DNA of 64,000 nt from Pueraria montana var. lobata (lineage: Eukaryota; Streptophyta; Magnoliopsida; Fabales; Fabaceae), in assembly GCA_026413185.1 (NCBI GenBank), contig CM048654.1, positions 2,423,001 to 2,487,000 of the forward strand. The letters run 5' to 3'. The notes under the pieces are model-generated. The model had not been told where the DNA came from. It did not search any database and saw only the letters and a program-made list of their open reading frames with translations. Position 1 is the stretch's first letter; every line of letters begins with the position of its first letter. The position numbers and the translations under genes are program-made. Positions 9,986 to 22,565 of this stretch are shown here, piece by piece.

Positions 9986-11784
9986 TTGATTCCTAGCTGT
10001 GTTTCTACTTTGTTTCTTACTTTCATGGTTGTTTCTTGTCTTGTTTGTTCTTTCTTGAGTTCTACCTTGGTCAGTCGCAACCATGGGTGCAATCAAGATG
10101 CTTTCTTGATTGTGATCTTGATTCAAGACAATAGTCAAGAACAAGCGACCAAGAAGGAAGAAGTGAAGAAGCTCAGTTGACTTCTTTCTGGTTGACCAAG
10201 AAAGCAATGTTTTAAGCAAGAAACCAAGAAAGCAAGGACGAAATGAAGAAAGGAATCAGGATCCCTTTTTGAATGATTCCTAGTTTTGTTTGTTCTATGT
10301 TTCTTTCTTTCATGGTCGTTTCTTGTCTTGTTTGTTCTTTCTTGAGTTCTACCTTGGTAAGTCGCAACCATGGACGCAATCAAGATGCTTTCTTGGATGC
10401 GATCTTGATTCAAGAGAATAGTCAAGAACAAGCGACCAAGAAGGAAGAAGTGAAGAAGCTTAGTTGACTTCTTTCTGGTTGACCAAGAAAGCAATGTTTT
10501 AAGCAAGAAATCAAGAAAGCAAGGACGAAATGAATAAAGGAATCAGAATCCCTTTTTGAATGATTCCTAGTTTTGTTTCTTCTTTGTTTCTTTCTTTCAT
10601 GGTCATTTCTTATCTTGTTAGTTCTTTCTTGAGTTCAACCTTGGTCAGTCGGAACCATGGTTGCTATCAACATGCTTTCTTGATTGTGATCTTGATTCCA
10701 AAAAGCAGTCAAGAACAACCGACCAAGAAGGAAGAAGTCAAGAACCTGAGTTGACTTCTTTCTTGGGGACCAAGAAAGCAATGTTTAATGCAACAAACCA
10801 AGAAAGCAAGGAGGAAATGCAGAAAGGAATCAAGATCCCTTCTTAATTGAGTCAAAGCTGTGTTTCTTCGATGTTTCTTTCTTCCTTGGTCGTTTCTTGT
10901 CTTGTTTATTCATTCTTGACTTCTACCTTGGTCAGTCGCAACCATGGTCGCAATCAAGATGCTTTCTTGATTGTGATCTTGATTCAAGAAAGCAGTAAAG
11001 AACAAGTGACCAAGAATGAAGAAGTCAAGAAGCACAGTTGACATCTTTCTTGTGGACCAAGAAAGCAATGTTTCAAGCAAGAAACGAAGAAATCAAGGAG
11101 GAAATGAGGAAAGGAATCAAGATCCCTTCTTGATTGATTCCTAGCTGTGTTTCTTCTTTGTTTCTTTCTTTCATGGTCGTTTCTTGTCTTGTTTGTTCTT
11201 TCTTGAGTTCTACCGTTGTCAGTCGCAACATTAGGTGCAATCAACATGCTTTCTTGATTGTGATCTTAATTCAAGAAAGCAGTCAAGAACAAGTGACCAG
11301 GAATGAAAAAGCTCAGTTGACTTCTTTCTTGTTGACCAAGAAAGCAAGGATGAAATGCAGAAAGGAATCAAGATCCCTTCCTGATTGAGTCCAAGCTGTG
11401 TTTCTTCACTGTTTCTTTCTTTCATGGTCGTTTCTTGTCTTGTTTGTTCTTTCTTGAGTTCTACCTTGGTAAGTCGCAACCATGGGTGCAATCAACATGC
11501 TTTCTTGGATGCGATCTTGATTCAAGAGAATAGTCAAGAACAAGCGACCAAGAAGGAAGAAGTGAAGAAGCTTAGTTGACTTCTTTCTGGTTGACCAAGA
11601 AAGCAATGTTTTAAGCAAGAAACCAAGAAAGCAAGGACGAAATGAAGAAAGGAATCAGAATCCCTTTTTGAATGATTCCTAGTGTTGTTTCTTCTTTGTT
11701 TCTTTCTTTCATGGTCATTTCTTGTCTTGTTAGTTCTTTCTTGAGTTCAACCTTGGTCAGTCGGAACCATGGTTGCTATCAACA

Positions 11785-12254
11785 TGCTTTCTTGATTGCG
11801 ATCCTCATTCAAGAAAGCAGTCAAGAACAAACTACCAAGAAGGAAGAAGTCAAAAAACTGAGTTGACTTCTTTCTTGTTGACCAAGAAAGCAATGTTTCA
11901 TGCAAGAAATGAAGAAAATAAAGAGGAATTGAAGAAAGGAATCAAGATCCCTTCTTGATTGATTCCAAGCTGTGTTTCTTCTTTGTTTCTTTCTTTCATG
12001 GTCATTTCTTGTCTTGTTTGTTTTTTCGTGAGTTCTACCTTGGTCAGTTGCAACCAAGGGCGATATCAAGATGCTTTCTTGATTACGATCTTGATTCAAG
12101 AAAGTAGTCAAGAACAAACGACCAAGAAGGAAGAAGTCAAGAAGCTCAGTTTACTTCTTTCTTGTTGACCACGAAAACAATGTTTCATGCAACAAATGAA
12201 GAAAGCAAGGAGGAATTGAAGAAAGGAACCAAGATCCCTTCTTGATTGATTCCT
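11785..12254 (+). repeat. segment duplicated again at 15509-15978
   Basis: About 470 bp of array carrying rare changes (GATCCTCATTC, then TTTTTTCGTGAG and CAACCAAGGGCGATATC) that recur essentially unchanged 3724 bp to the right, 13 units away. Outside it the two places differ again at ordinary satellite divergence. Confidence 0.75.
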
Positions 12255-15200
12255 AGCTGTGTTTCTTCTTTGTTTCTTTCTTTCATGGTCGTTTCTTGTC
12301 TTGTTTGTTCTTTCTTGAGTTCTACCATTGTCAGTCGCAACATTAGGTGCAATCAACATGCTTTCTTGATTGTGATCTTGATTCAAGAAAGCAGTCAAGA
12401 ACAAGTGACCAGGAACGAAGAAGCTCAGTTGACTTCTTTCTTGTTGACCAAGAAAGCTATGTTTCATGCAAGAAACCAAGAAAGCAAGGACGAAATGCAG
12501 AAAGGAATCAAGATCCCTTCCTGATTGAGTCCAAGCTGTGTTTCTTCACTGTTTCTTTCTTTCATGGTCGTTTCTTGTCTTGTTTATTCATTCTTGAGTT
12601 CTACCTTGGTCAGTTGCAACCATGGGCGCAATCAAGATGCTTTCTTGATTGCGATCTTGATTTAAGACAATAGTCAAGAACAAGCGACCAAGAAGGAAGA
12701 AGTGAAGAAGCTCAGTTGACTTCTTTCTTGTTGACCAAGAAAGCAATGTTTCATGATAGAAACCAAGAAAGCAAGGAGGAAATGCAGAAAGGAATCAAGA
12801 TCCCTTCCTGATTGAGTCCAAGCTGTGTTTCTTCGTTGTTTCTTTCTTTAATAGTTGTTTCTTATCTTATTTATTCATTCTTGAGTTCTACCTAGGTTAG
12901 TCGCAACCATGGGTGCAATCAAGATGCTTTACTGATTGGGATCTTGATTCAAGACAATAGTCAAGAACAAGCGACCAAGAAGGAAGAAGTGAAGAAGCTC
13001 AGTTGACTTCTTTCTTGTTAACCAAGAAAGCAATGTTTCAAGAAAGAAACCAAGAAAGCAAGGAGGAAATGAAGAAAGGAATCAAGATCCCTTCTTGATT
13101 GAATCCTAGCTGTGTTTCTTCTTTGTTTCTTTCTTTCATGGTCGTTTCTTGCCTTGTTTGTTCTTTCTTGAGTTCTACCTTGGTCAGTCGCAACCATGGC
13201 TGCAATCAATATGCTTTCTTGATTGTGATCTGGATTCAAGAAAGCAGTCAAGTACAAGCGCCCAAGAAGGAAGAAGTCAAGAAACTCAATTGACTTCTTT
13301 CTTGTTGACCAAGAAAGCAATGCTTCATGCAAGAAACCAAGAAAGCAAGGAGGAAATGCAGAAACGAATCAAGATCCCTTCTTAATTGAGTCCAAGCTGT
13401 GTTTCTTCATTGTTTGTTTCTTTCATGGTCTTTTCTTGTCTTGTTTATTCATTCTTGAGTTCTATCTTGGTCAGTCGCAACCATGGGCGCAATCAAGATG
13501 CTTTCTTGATTGCGATCTTGATTCAAGACAATAGTCAAGAAGAAGCGACCAAGAAGGAAGAAGTGAAGAAGCTCAGTTGACTTCTTTCATGTTTACCAAG
13601 AAAGCAATGTTTCAAACAAGAAACCAAGAAAGCAAGGAAAAAATGAGGAAAGGAATCAAGATCCCTTCTTGATTGACTCCTAGCTGTGATTCTTCTTTGT
13701 TTCTTTCTTTCAAGGTCGTTTCTTGTCTTGTTTGTTCTTTCTTGAGTTCTACCATAGTTAGTCGGAACCATGGGTGCAATCAACATGCTTTCTTGATTGT
13801 GATCTTGATTCAAGAAAGTAGTCGAGAACAAGCGACCAAGAAGGAAGAAGTCAAGAAGCTCAGTTGACTTCTTTCTTGTTGACCAAGAAAGCTATGTTTC
13901 ATGCAAGAAACCAAGAAAGCAAGGACGAAATGCAGAAAGGAATCAAGATCCCTTCCTGATTGAGTCCAAGCTGTGTTTCTTCACTGTTTCTTTCTTTCAT
14001 GGTCGTTTCTTGTCTTGTTTATTCATTCTTGAGTTCTACCTTGGTCAGTTGCAACCATGGGCGCAATCAAGATGCTTTCTTGATTGCAATCTTGATCTAA
14101 GACATGAGTCAAGAACAAGCGACCAAGAAGGAAGAAGGGAAGAAGCTCAGTTGACTTCTTTCTTGTTGGCCAAGAAAGCAATGCTTCATGCAAGAAACCA
14201 AGAAAGCAAGGAGGAAATGCAGAAACGAATCAAGATCACTTCTTAATTGAGTCTAAGCTGTGGTTCTTCGTTATTTGTTTCTTTCATGGTCGTTTCTTGT
14301 CTTGTTTATTCATTCTTGAGTTCTACCTCGGTCAGTCGCAACCATGGGCGCAATCAAGATGCTTTCTTTTTTGCGATATTAAATTAAGACAATAGTCAAG
14401 AACAAGCGACGAAGAAGGAAGAATTGAAGAAGCTCAGTTGACTTCTTTCTTGTTGACCAAGAAAGCAATGTTTCAACCAAGAAACCAAGAAAGTAAGGAG
14501 GAAATGAGGAAAGGAATCAAGATCCCTTCTTGATTGATTCCTTGCTGTGTTTCTTATTTGTTTATTTCTTTCATGGTCGTTTCTTGTCTTGTTTGTTCTT
14601 TCTTGAGTTCTACCATAGTCAGTTGCAACCATGGGTGCAATCAACATGCTTTCTCAATTGTGATCTTGATTCAAGAAAGCAGTCAACAACAAGCGACCAA
14701 GAAGTAAGAAGTCAAGAAGCTCAATTGACTTCTTTCGTGTAGACCAAGAAAGAAATGTTTCATGCAAGAAACCAAGAAAGCAAGGAGGAAATGCATAAAG
14801 GAATCAACATCACTTATTGATTTATTCCAAGTTATGTTTCTTCATTGTTTCTTTCTGTCATGGTCATTTCTTGTCTTGTTTATTCATTCTTGAGTTCTAC
14901 CTTGGTCAGTCGCAACCATGGGCGCAATCAAGATGCTTTCCTGAATGCGATCTTGATTCAGGACAATAGTCAAGAACAAGCGATCAAGAAGGAAGAAGTG
15001 AAGAAGCTCAGTTGACTTCTTTCTTGTTGACCAAGAAAGCAATGTTTCAAGCAGGAAACCAGGAAAGCAAGGAGGAAATGAAGAAAGGAATCAAGATCCC
15101 TTCTTGATTGATTTCTTGCTGTGTTTTTTCTTTGTTTCTATCTTTCTTGGTCATTTCTTATCTTGTTTGTTCTTTCTTGAGTTCTACCTTGGTCAGTCGC

Positions 15201-15508
15201 AACCATGGGTGCAATCAACATGCTTTCTTGATTGTGATCTTGATTCTAGAAAGCAGTCAAGAACAAGCGACCAAGAAGGGAGAAGTCAAGAAGCTCAGTT
15301 GACTTCTTTCTTGTTGACCAATAAAGCAATGTTTTCTTGCAAGAAACCAAGAAAGCAAGAAGGAAATGAAGAAAGGAATCAAGATCCCTTCTTGATTGAT
15401 TCCAAGCTGTGTTTCTTCTTTGTTTCTCTCTTTCATGGTCGTTTCTTGTCTTGTTTGTTCTTTCATAGGTTCTACCTTGGTTAGTCGCAACCATAGGCGC
15501 ATTCAAGA

Positions 15509-15978
15509 TGCTTTCTTGATTGCGATCCTCATTCAAGAAAGCAGTCAAGAACAAACTACCAAGAAGGAAGAAGTCAAAAAACTGAGTTGACTTCTTTCTT
15601 GTTGACCAAGAAAGCAATGTTTCATGCAAGAAATGAAGAAAATAAAGAGGAATTGAAGAAAGGAATCAAGATCCCTTCTTGATTGATTCCAAGCTGTGTT
15701 TCTTCTTTGTTTCTTTCTTTCATGGTCATTTCTTGTCTTGTTTGTTTTTTCGTGAGTTCTACCTTGGTCAGTTGCAACCAAGGGCGATATCAAGATGCTT
15801 TCTTGATTACGATCTTGATTCAAGAAAGTAGTCAAGAACAAACGACCAAGAAGGAAGAAGTCAAGAAGCTCAGTTTACTTCTTTCTTGTTGACCACGAAA
15901 ACAATGTTTCATGCAACAAACGAAGAAAGCAAGGAGGAATTGAAGAAAGGAACCAAGATCCCTTCTTGATTGATTCCA
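15509..15978 (+). repeat. second copy of the 11785-12254 segment
   Basis: Near-identical to 11785-12254 over about 470 bp, with single differences such as ACAAACGAAG here against ACAAATGAAG there. Because surrounding units do not match, gene conversion or a partial duplication is more likely than one long block duplication. Confidence 0.75.
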
Positions 15979-18900
15979 AGCTGTGTTTCTTCTTTGTTTC
16001 TTTCTTTCAGGGTCGTTTCTTGTCTTTTTTGTTCTTTCATAAGGTCTACCTTGGTCAGTCGCAACCATGGGTGCAATCAAAATGCTTGCTTGATTGGGAT
16101 CTTGATTCAAGAAAGCAGTCAAGAACAAACTACCAAGAAGGAAGAAGTCAAGAAACTCAGTTGACTTATTTCTTGTTGACCAAGAAAGCAATGTTTCATG
16201 TAAGAAACGAAGAAAGCAACGAGGAATGGAAGAAAGGAATCAAGATCCCTTCTTGATTGATTCTAAGTTATGTTTCTACTTTGTTTCTTTTTTTTATGGT
16301 CGTTTCTGGTCTTGTTTGTTCTTTCATGAGTTCTACCTTGGTCAGTCGCAACCAAGGGCGCAATCAAGATGCGTTCTTGACTACGATCTTGATTCAAGAG
16401 AGCAGTCAAGAACAAACGACCAAGAAGGAAGAAGTCAAGAATCTCAGTTAACTTCTTTCTTATTTACCAGGAACGCAATGTTTCATGCAAGAAACGACGA
16501 AAGCAAGGAGGAATTGAAGAAAGGAATCAAGATACCTTCTTGGTTGATTCCAAGCTGTGTTTCTTCTTTGTTCCTTTCTTTCATGAACGTTTCTTGTCTT
16601 GTTCGTTCTTTCTTGAGTTCTACCTTGGTCAGTCGCAACCAAGGGCGCAATCAAGATGCTTTCTTGAGTACGATCTTGATTCAAGAAAGCAGTCAAGAAC
16701 AAATGACCAAGAAAACAATGTTTCATGCAAGAAATAAAGGACACAATGAGGAATTGAAGAAAGGAATCAAGATACCTTCTTGATTGATTCCAAGCTGTGT
16801 TTCTTCTTTGTTCCTTTCTTTCATGATCGTGTCTTGTATTGTTTGTTCTTTCATGAGTTCTACCTTGGTCAGTCACAACCATGGGCGCAATCAAGATGCT
16901 TTCTTGATTGTAATCTTCATTCTAGAATGTAGTAAAGAACAAGCGACCACGAAGGAAGTAGTTAAGAAGTTCAGCTGACTTCTTTCTTGTTGACCAAGAA
17001 AGCAATGTTTTCTTCCAAGAAACCAAGAAAGCAAGAAGGAAATGAAGAAAGGAATCATGATCCCTTCTTGATTGATTGCAAGCTGTGTTTCTTCTTTGTT
17101 TCTCTCTTTCATTGTCGTTTCTTGTCTTGTTTGTTGTTTCATAGGTTCTACCTTTGTCAGTCGCAACCATGGGCGCAATCAAGACACTTTCTCGATTGCG
17201 ATCTTCATTCAAGAAAGCAGTCAAGAACAAACTACCAAGAAGGAAGAAGTTAAGAAACTGAGTTGACATCTATCTTGTTGACCAAGAAAGTAATGTTTCA
17301 TGCATGAAATGAAGAAAGCAAGGAGGAACTGAAGAAAGGAATCAAGATCCCTTGTTGATTGATTCCAAGCTGTGTTTCTTCTTTGTTTCTTTCTTTCATG
17401 GTCGTTTCTTGTCTTGTTTATTTTTCTGGAGTTCTACCTTGGTCAGTCGCAACCAAGGGCACAATCAAGATGCTTTCTTGATTACGATCTTGATTCAAGA
17501 AAGTAGTCAAGAACAAACGACCAAGAAGGAAGAAGTCAAGAAGCTCTGTTTACTTCTTTCTTGTTGACCAAGAAAGCAATGTTTCATGCAACAAAGGAAG
17601 AAAACAAGGAGGAATTGAAGAAAGGAATCAAGATCCCTTCTTGATTGATTCCAAGCTATGTTTCTTCTTTGTTCCTTTCTTTCATGATCGTTTCTTGTCT
17701 TGTTTGTTCTTTCATGAGTTCTACCTTGGTCAGTCGTAACCATGGGCGCAATCAACATGCTTGCTTGATTGCGATCTTGATTCAAGAAAGCAGTCAAGAA
17801 CAAACTACAAAGAAGGAAGAAGTCAAGAAACTCAGTTGACTTCTTTCTTGTTGACCAAGAAAGCAATGTTTCATGCAAGAAACCAAGAAAGCAAGACGGA
17901 AACGAAGAAAGAAATCAACATTTCTTCTTGATTGATTCCAACCTGTGTTTCTTCTTTGTTTCTTTCTTTCATGGTCATTTCTGGTCTTGTTTGTTCTTTC
18001 ATGAGTTCTACCTTGGTCAGTCGCAACCAGAGGCGCAATCAAGATGCTTTCTTGAGTACGATCTTGATTCAAGAAAGCAGTCAAGAACAAACGACCAAGA
18101 AGGAAGAAGTCAAGAATCTCAATTGACTTCATTCCTGTTGACCAAGAACGCAATGTTTCATGCAAGAAACAAAGAAAGGAAGGAGGAATTGAAGAAAGGA
18201 ATCAAGATACCTTCTTGATTGATTCCAAGCCGTGTTTCTTCTTTGTTCCTTTCTTTCATGATCGTTTCTTGTCTTGTTTGTTCTTTCATGAGTTCTACCT
18301 TGGTCAGTCACAACCATGGGCACAATTAAGATGCTTTCTTGATTGTAATCTTCATGCTCGAATGTTGTCAAGAATAAGCGACCATGAAGGAAGTAGTTAA
18401 GAAGTTCAGCTGACTTCTTTCTTGTTGACCAAGAAAGCCAAGTTTTCTTCCAAGAAACCAAGAAAGCAAGAAGGAAATGAAGAAAGGAATCATGATCCCT
18501 TCTTTATTGATTCCAAGCTGTGTTTCTTCTTTGTTTCTCTCTTTCATTGTCGTTTGTTGTCTTGTTTGTTCTTTCATAGGTTCTACCTTGGTCTGTCACA
18601 TCCATGGGTGCAATCAAGACGCTTTCTTGATTGCGATCTTCAATCAAGAAAGCACTCAAGAACAAAATACCAAGAAGGAAGAAGTCAAGAAACTGAGTTG
18701 ACTTCTTTCTTGTTGACCAAGAAAGCAATGTTTCATGCAAGAAATGAAGAAAGCAAAGAGGAATTGAAGAAAGGAATTAAGATCCCTTATTGATTGATTC
18801 CAAGCTGTGTTTCTTCTTTGTTTCTTTCTTTCATGGTCGTTTCTTATCTGGTTTGTTTTTTCGTGAGTTCTACCTTGGTCAGTCGCAACCAAGGGCACAA

Positions 18901-19114
18901 TCAAGATGCTTTCTTGATTACGATCTTGATTCAAGAAAGTAGTCAAGAACAAACGACCAAGAAGGAAGAAGTCAAGAAGCTCTGTTTACTTTTTTCTTGT
19001 TGACCAAGAAAGCAATGTTTCATGGAACAAAGCGAGAAAGCAAGGAGTAATTGAAGAAAGGAATCAAGATCCCTTCTTGATTGATTCCAAGCTGTGTTTA
19101 TTCTTTGTTCCTTT

Positions 19115-20403
19115 TGAAATACAGAGAAACACACTAGAAGGGGGGGTTGAATAGTGTGTTTATCTTTTCTTTGGAATCCTTTCACAAATATGAAGATAGT
19201 GTATCTTAAGTTTTACAAGAACCTTGTGAAACAGAAGACTATGCTATCTCTAGTGATTCAAATACAACAGTTCAATGAAACTGCATTTTTCATCAGAACA
19301 CACGTAAAATATTTTCGTAAGTAAAATGTGTAAAGAAACTCTTTCATGGTATGCGAAGAGATAACTTAAGAGATTTACGAGTAAGCCAGAAAGCGAAAGA
19401 GTAGAACACTTAGTTTTATACTGGTTCACTCAAACTGAGCTACGTCCAGTTATCCTTCAAAAACCTTTGAAGGGTTCTACTAATCAGAATCTGATTACAA
19501 ACAAGTATTTTAACCTGCCACTTTTGGCTACAAGTATTCTCTAGGCCACTCCTGGCACACCTTTAATCTCCCCCTGAGATTAAAGCAAACCCAAGTATTC
19601 TTTAACACTAAGCCACTCCTGGCTTTCCAAACAAAAATTGTTTGAGTATAGAAAGAAAGAATAACTCTCGCAGAGAGGATATTACAATAAAAAATCGAAT
19701 ACACAGAATCGCTTAGCAAAGCTAAGTAGAAAGCTCTTTTTCGCTCAAGTGTGGATCGTCTAATCGTTTTGACAGAGTTTTGGCTCTTAATCAATCTTCG
19801 TGTGTTAATGCATGAGCTTGTTCCTCTATTTATAGGCAGCTTGGTGTAAAGTATCTGTTGTGGGATCTGTACCTTTGCCAATAATTGTTCTCTCCCAAAT
19901 ATGTGACCGTTTTCCACGTGTCGACTTGGGGTGGAGAGACAGAGGAGACAACAGTACATTCAGCGCCTCCACTACTAGTACTATTTCTGCAGAGAAATGC
20001 TTTTCTGTCCCTGTACAATGCTTTCTGAAAACCCAAATGAAATGTCATGTTAGAATGAGAGGGAATAATCGAACATTCCAGAGAATCATCATTGAAAACG
20101 TATTGTCGCATTATATAACTTTTAAGATAGAAAATAGAGTGTAAGTTATATAGGCATTGGACGCTTGCTTTGCAGAAACATTGGACGCTAGATGTTGTAC
20201 TTTACAAAACATATTTGGTCGCTTTGCTTATTGAAATATAAAGTCTAAGTTTGAGAGATACAATACCATTGCGGCATTGGACGATGTAGATCCTATAACA
20301 CTCAAACAGGACCATTAGATACTTCAAAATTAATCCTTTATTTGTTATCCTCAAAACCTAAATTTGAGAGATTGGACATCGTCCAAAGTCTTAGAACTTA
20401 ACA
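19115..20403 (-). mobile_element. solo LTR, same family as elements A and B (1289 bp)
   Basis: Begins TGAAATACAG at 19115 and ends TTAACA at 20403, aligning with both ends of the LTRs at 3112-4506 and 58071-59375. It is flanked by the 5-bp duplication CCTTT (19110-19114 and 20404-20408). Removing the LTR and one CCTTT restores the ordinary satellite string TTGTTCCTTTCTTTC, so this is a clean insertion into a unit followed by LTR-LTR recombination that removed the internal region. The TATA box is at 19826-19835 on the minus strand. The hairpin arms CTTTAATCTC (19561-19570) and GAGATTAAAG (19576-19585) are perfect. TGGACG/CGTCCA occurs at 19443, 20158, 20182, 20278 and 20380. Confidence 0.95.
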
Positions 20404-21385
20404 CCTTTCTTTCATGATCGTTTCTTGTCTTGTTTGTTCTTTCATGAGTTCTACCTTGGTCAATCACAGCCATGGGTGCAATCAAGATGCTTTCTTGATT
20501 GTAATCTTCATTCTAGAATGTAGTCAAGAACAAGCGACCAAGAAGGAAGTAGTCAAGAAGTTCGGCTGACTTCTTTCTTGTTGACCAAGAAAGCAATGTT
20601 TTCTTGCAAGAAACCAAGAAAGCAAGAAGGAAATGAAGAAAGGAATCAAGATCCCTTCTTGATTGATTCCAAACTGTGTTTCTTCTTTGTTTCTCTCTTT
20701 CATGGTCGTTTCTTGTCTTGTTTGTTCTTTCATAGGTTCTACCTTAGTTAGTCGCAACCATGGGCGCAATCAAGATGATTTCTTGAATGCGATCTTCATT
20801 CAAGAATGTTGTCAAGAATAAGCGACGAAGAAGGAAGCAATCAAGAAGCTCAGTTGAGTTCTTTCTTGTTGACCAAGAAAGCAATGTTTGAAACCAGAAA
20901 GCAAGAATGAAATGAAGAAAGGAATCAAGATCCCTTCTTGATTGATTCCAAGCATTGTTTCTTCTTTGTTTCTTTCTTTCATGGACGTTTCTTGCCTTGT
21001 TTTTCTTTCTTGAGTTCTACCTTGGTCAGTCGCAACCATGGGCACAATCAAGATGCTTTCTTGATTGCTATGTTGATTCAAGAAAGGAGTCAAGAATAAG
21101 CGACCAAGAAGGAAGAAGTCAAGAATCTCAGTTGACTTCTTCCTTGGTGACTAAGAAAGCAATGTTTTAAGCAAGAAACCAAGAAAGCAACGAGGAAATG
21201 AAGAAAGGAATCAAGATCCCTTCTTGATTGATTCGAAGCTGTGTTTCTTCTTTGTTCCTTTCTTTCATGATCGTTTCTTGTCTTGTTTGTTCTTTCATGA
21301 GTTCTACCTTGGTCAGTCGCAAGTATGGGTGCAATCAAGATGCTTTCTTGATTGTAATCTTCATTCAAGAATGTAGTCAAGAACA
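20404..21385 (+). repeat. satellite array block 2
   Basis: About 3.4 units of the same 287-bp satellite in the same orientation, lying between the two solo LTRs. Its left edge resumes the unit exactly where the first solo LTR broke it. Its right edge ends in GAACA, the target duplicated by the second solo LTR. The unit near 20880-20900 has a short internal loss beside GCAATGTTTGAAACC. Confidence 0.93.
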
Positions 21386-22125
21386 TGTATGATAAAAGTA
21401 GCAGATCTAGAGGGGGTGAATAGATCTTTCAATTATTATTATTTAAAATCTCTTTCGTTTTTCAAAATCTTCTATTTCACCTTCCTTCTTCTTGCAAAGA
21501 ATCCGATTATTCAAAGAAAGATTTATCAAACAAGTTGAACAGAGATTTTTAAGATCAGGTTAAGAAATCAGAGTTTTATTTCAATTAAAGAATGTTGATT
21601 AGGAAAACTTAACCAATTAACCTTGATATCTTGGATGAACAAGAAAGTGAAGATTAAAGAAAGAATGCTCAAGAGTTTTATACTGGTTCATTCATAAACA
21701 CCTACATCCAGTTGATCCAACACCCTGTTAGATCTTTCACTAATTCAAATTTTGAGTTACATGCGCACACTACACAAACAAGAAATCTAAAATACACACT
21801 TCCTAGACTTGAACCCTACAAGTAAAGAAAGAAACTCTCTAATAGAACACTACTATTTGATTATGAAAAACCCTATTTCAGACAATTCAATCTTTAAAAA
21901 AAGGATCAAGGTTATGGAATGATTTCACCTTTAGTGAATGATAGAATGTTTCAGTTCATTGAGTTCCTATCATCTTCTTCAAGCAAGAGTGATCTTCCTT
22001 TTTTATTCTTCCATTTTTTAATTAAAGGAGATCAATTTGCTTTAGAACCTTTTTGATGCTCTTCTCTCAATGTATGTTAAAACTGATTTTCGAAAAAGCA
22101 TTGTTAGAGAGAGAGGGAGTGCTGG

Positions 22126-22136
22126 TATTTATAAAA
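22126..22136 (-). promoter_or_regulatory. LTR TATA box, second family
   Basis: The minus strand reads TTTATAAATACC, a good plant TATA box, about 650 bp into the LTR from its outer end and directly downstream of the palindrome cluster at 22158-22565. The position mirrors the TATA box in the other LTR family. Confidence 0.65.
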
Positions 22137-22157
22137 TTTTAAAGATATAACTGATTT

Positions 22158-22565
22158 AATCTGTTACGTAAACAACGTAATCTGTTAAATCATTCTTCAG
22201 CACACCTGGGTTCCATTCAAAAGCTAATTTGACCTGTTACATCAAAGTGTAACTTGTTAAATTGATCTTAATGATCTCTTAAAGTGATATGGGTTTGTTT
22301 TAATCTATTACATACTCATGTAATCGATTAAACCGAGCTTTCTTCCTTCTGAAACAACTTTTTGAATCTATAGTAATCGATTAAAACGTGTTCTAATCGA
22401 TTAAAACAAAGACAATGTGAATTCTTTCAGAAATATGACGCAAAGTCTAAAATGCCTTGTGTAATCAATTATCCCGAGGTGTAATCGATTACGCTTAGAA
22501 TTTTAGCTTTTCCCAGATAAAAGGAAAACATGGTAATCTGTTACATCAATGATGTAATCGATTAC
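22158..22565. promoter_or_regulatory. cluster of about 12 TAATCGATTA-like palindromes
   Basis: Copies of TAATCGATTA or close variants (TAATCTGTTAC, TAATCTATTAC, TAATCAATTA) start near 22158, 22178, 22301, 22321, 22374, 22394, 22462, 22482, 22534 and 22555, with two weaker forms near 22231-22258. Several are followed by ACATCA. They fill the U3 side of the TATA box, from about 20 to 440 bp upstream. The TAAT...ATTA form is what homeodomain-type factors often bind, but the actual binder cannot be told from sequence. Confidence 0.7.

Larger units (their letters stand above)
4507..19114 (+). repeat. satellite array block 1 (287-bp unit, about 51 copies)
   Basis: Head-to-tail tandem repeat whose landmarks, such as GATTCC-(T/A)AGCTGTG and GCAACCATGGG, recur every 286-287 bp (for example near 5105, 5392, 5679, 5966 and 6253). 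Within a unit the order is a pyrimidine tract rich in TTTCTT, the ACCATGG block, TGCTTTCTTGA with its inverted partner, then a purine tract rich in CAAGAA and GAAGGAAG. All units face one way. Left of about 11 kb the units mostly read TCCTAGCTG and TTCTTGAGTTC; to the right TCCAAGCTG and TTTCATGAGTTC take over, so two subfamilies meet here. Some units are short, for example 11134-11384 (251 bp, about 36 bp lost) and one near 16690-16740. It is not a known gene; open frames on both strands are side effects of low stop content. Confidence 0.95.

Noticed and set aside
4507..19114. CRISPR-like array
   Set aside because: The unit is 287 bp with no short constant repeat and variable spacer, and the surroundings are plant retroelements.
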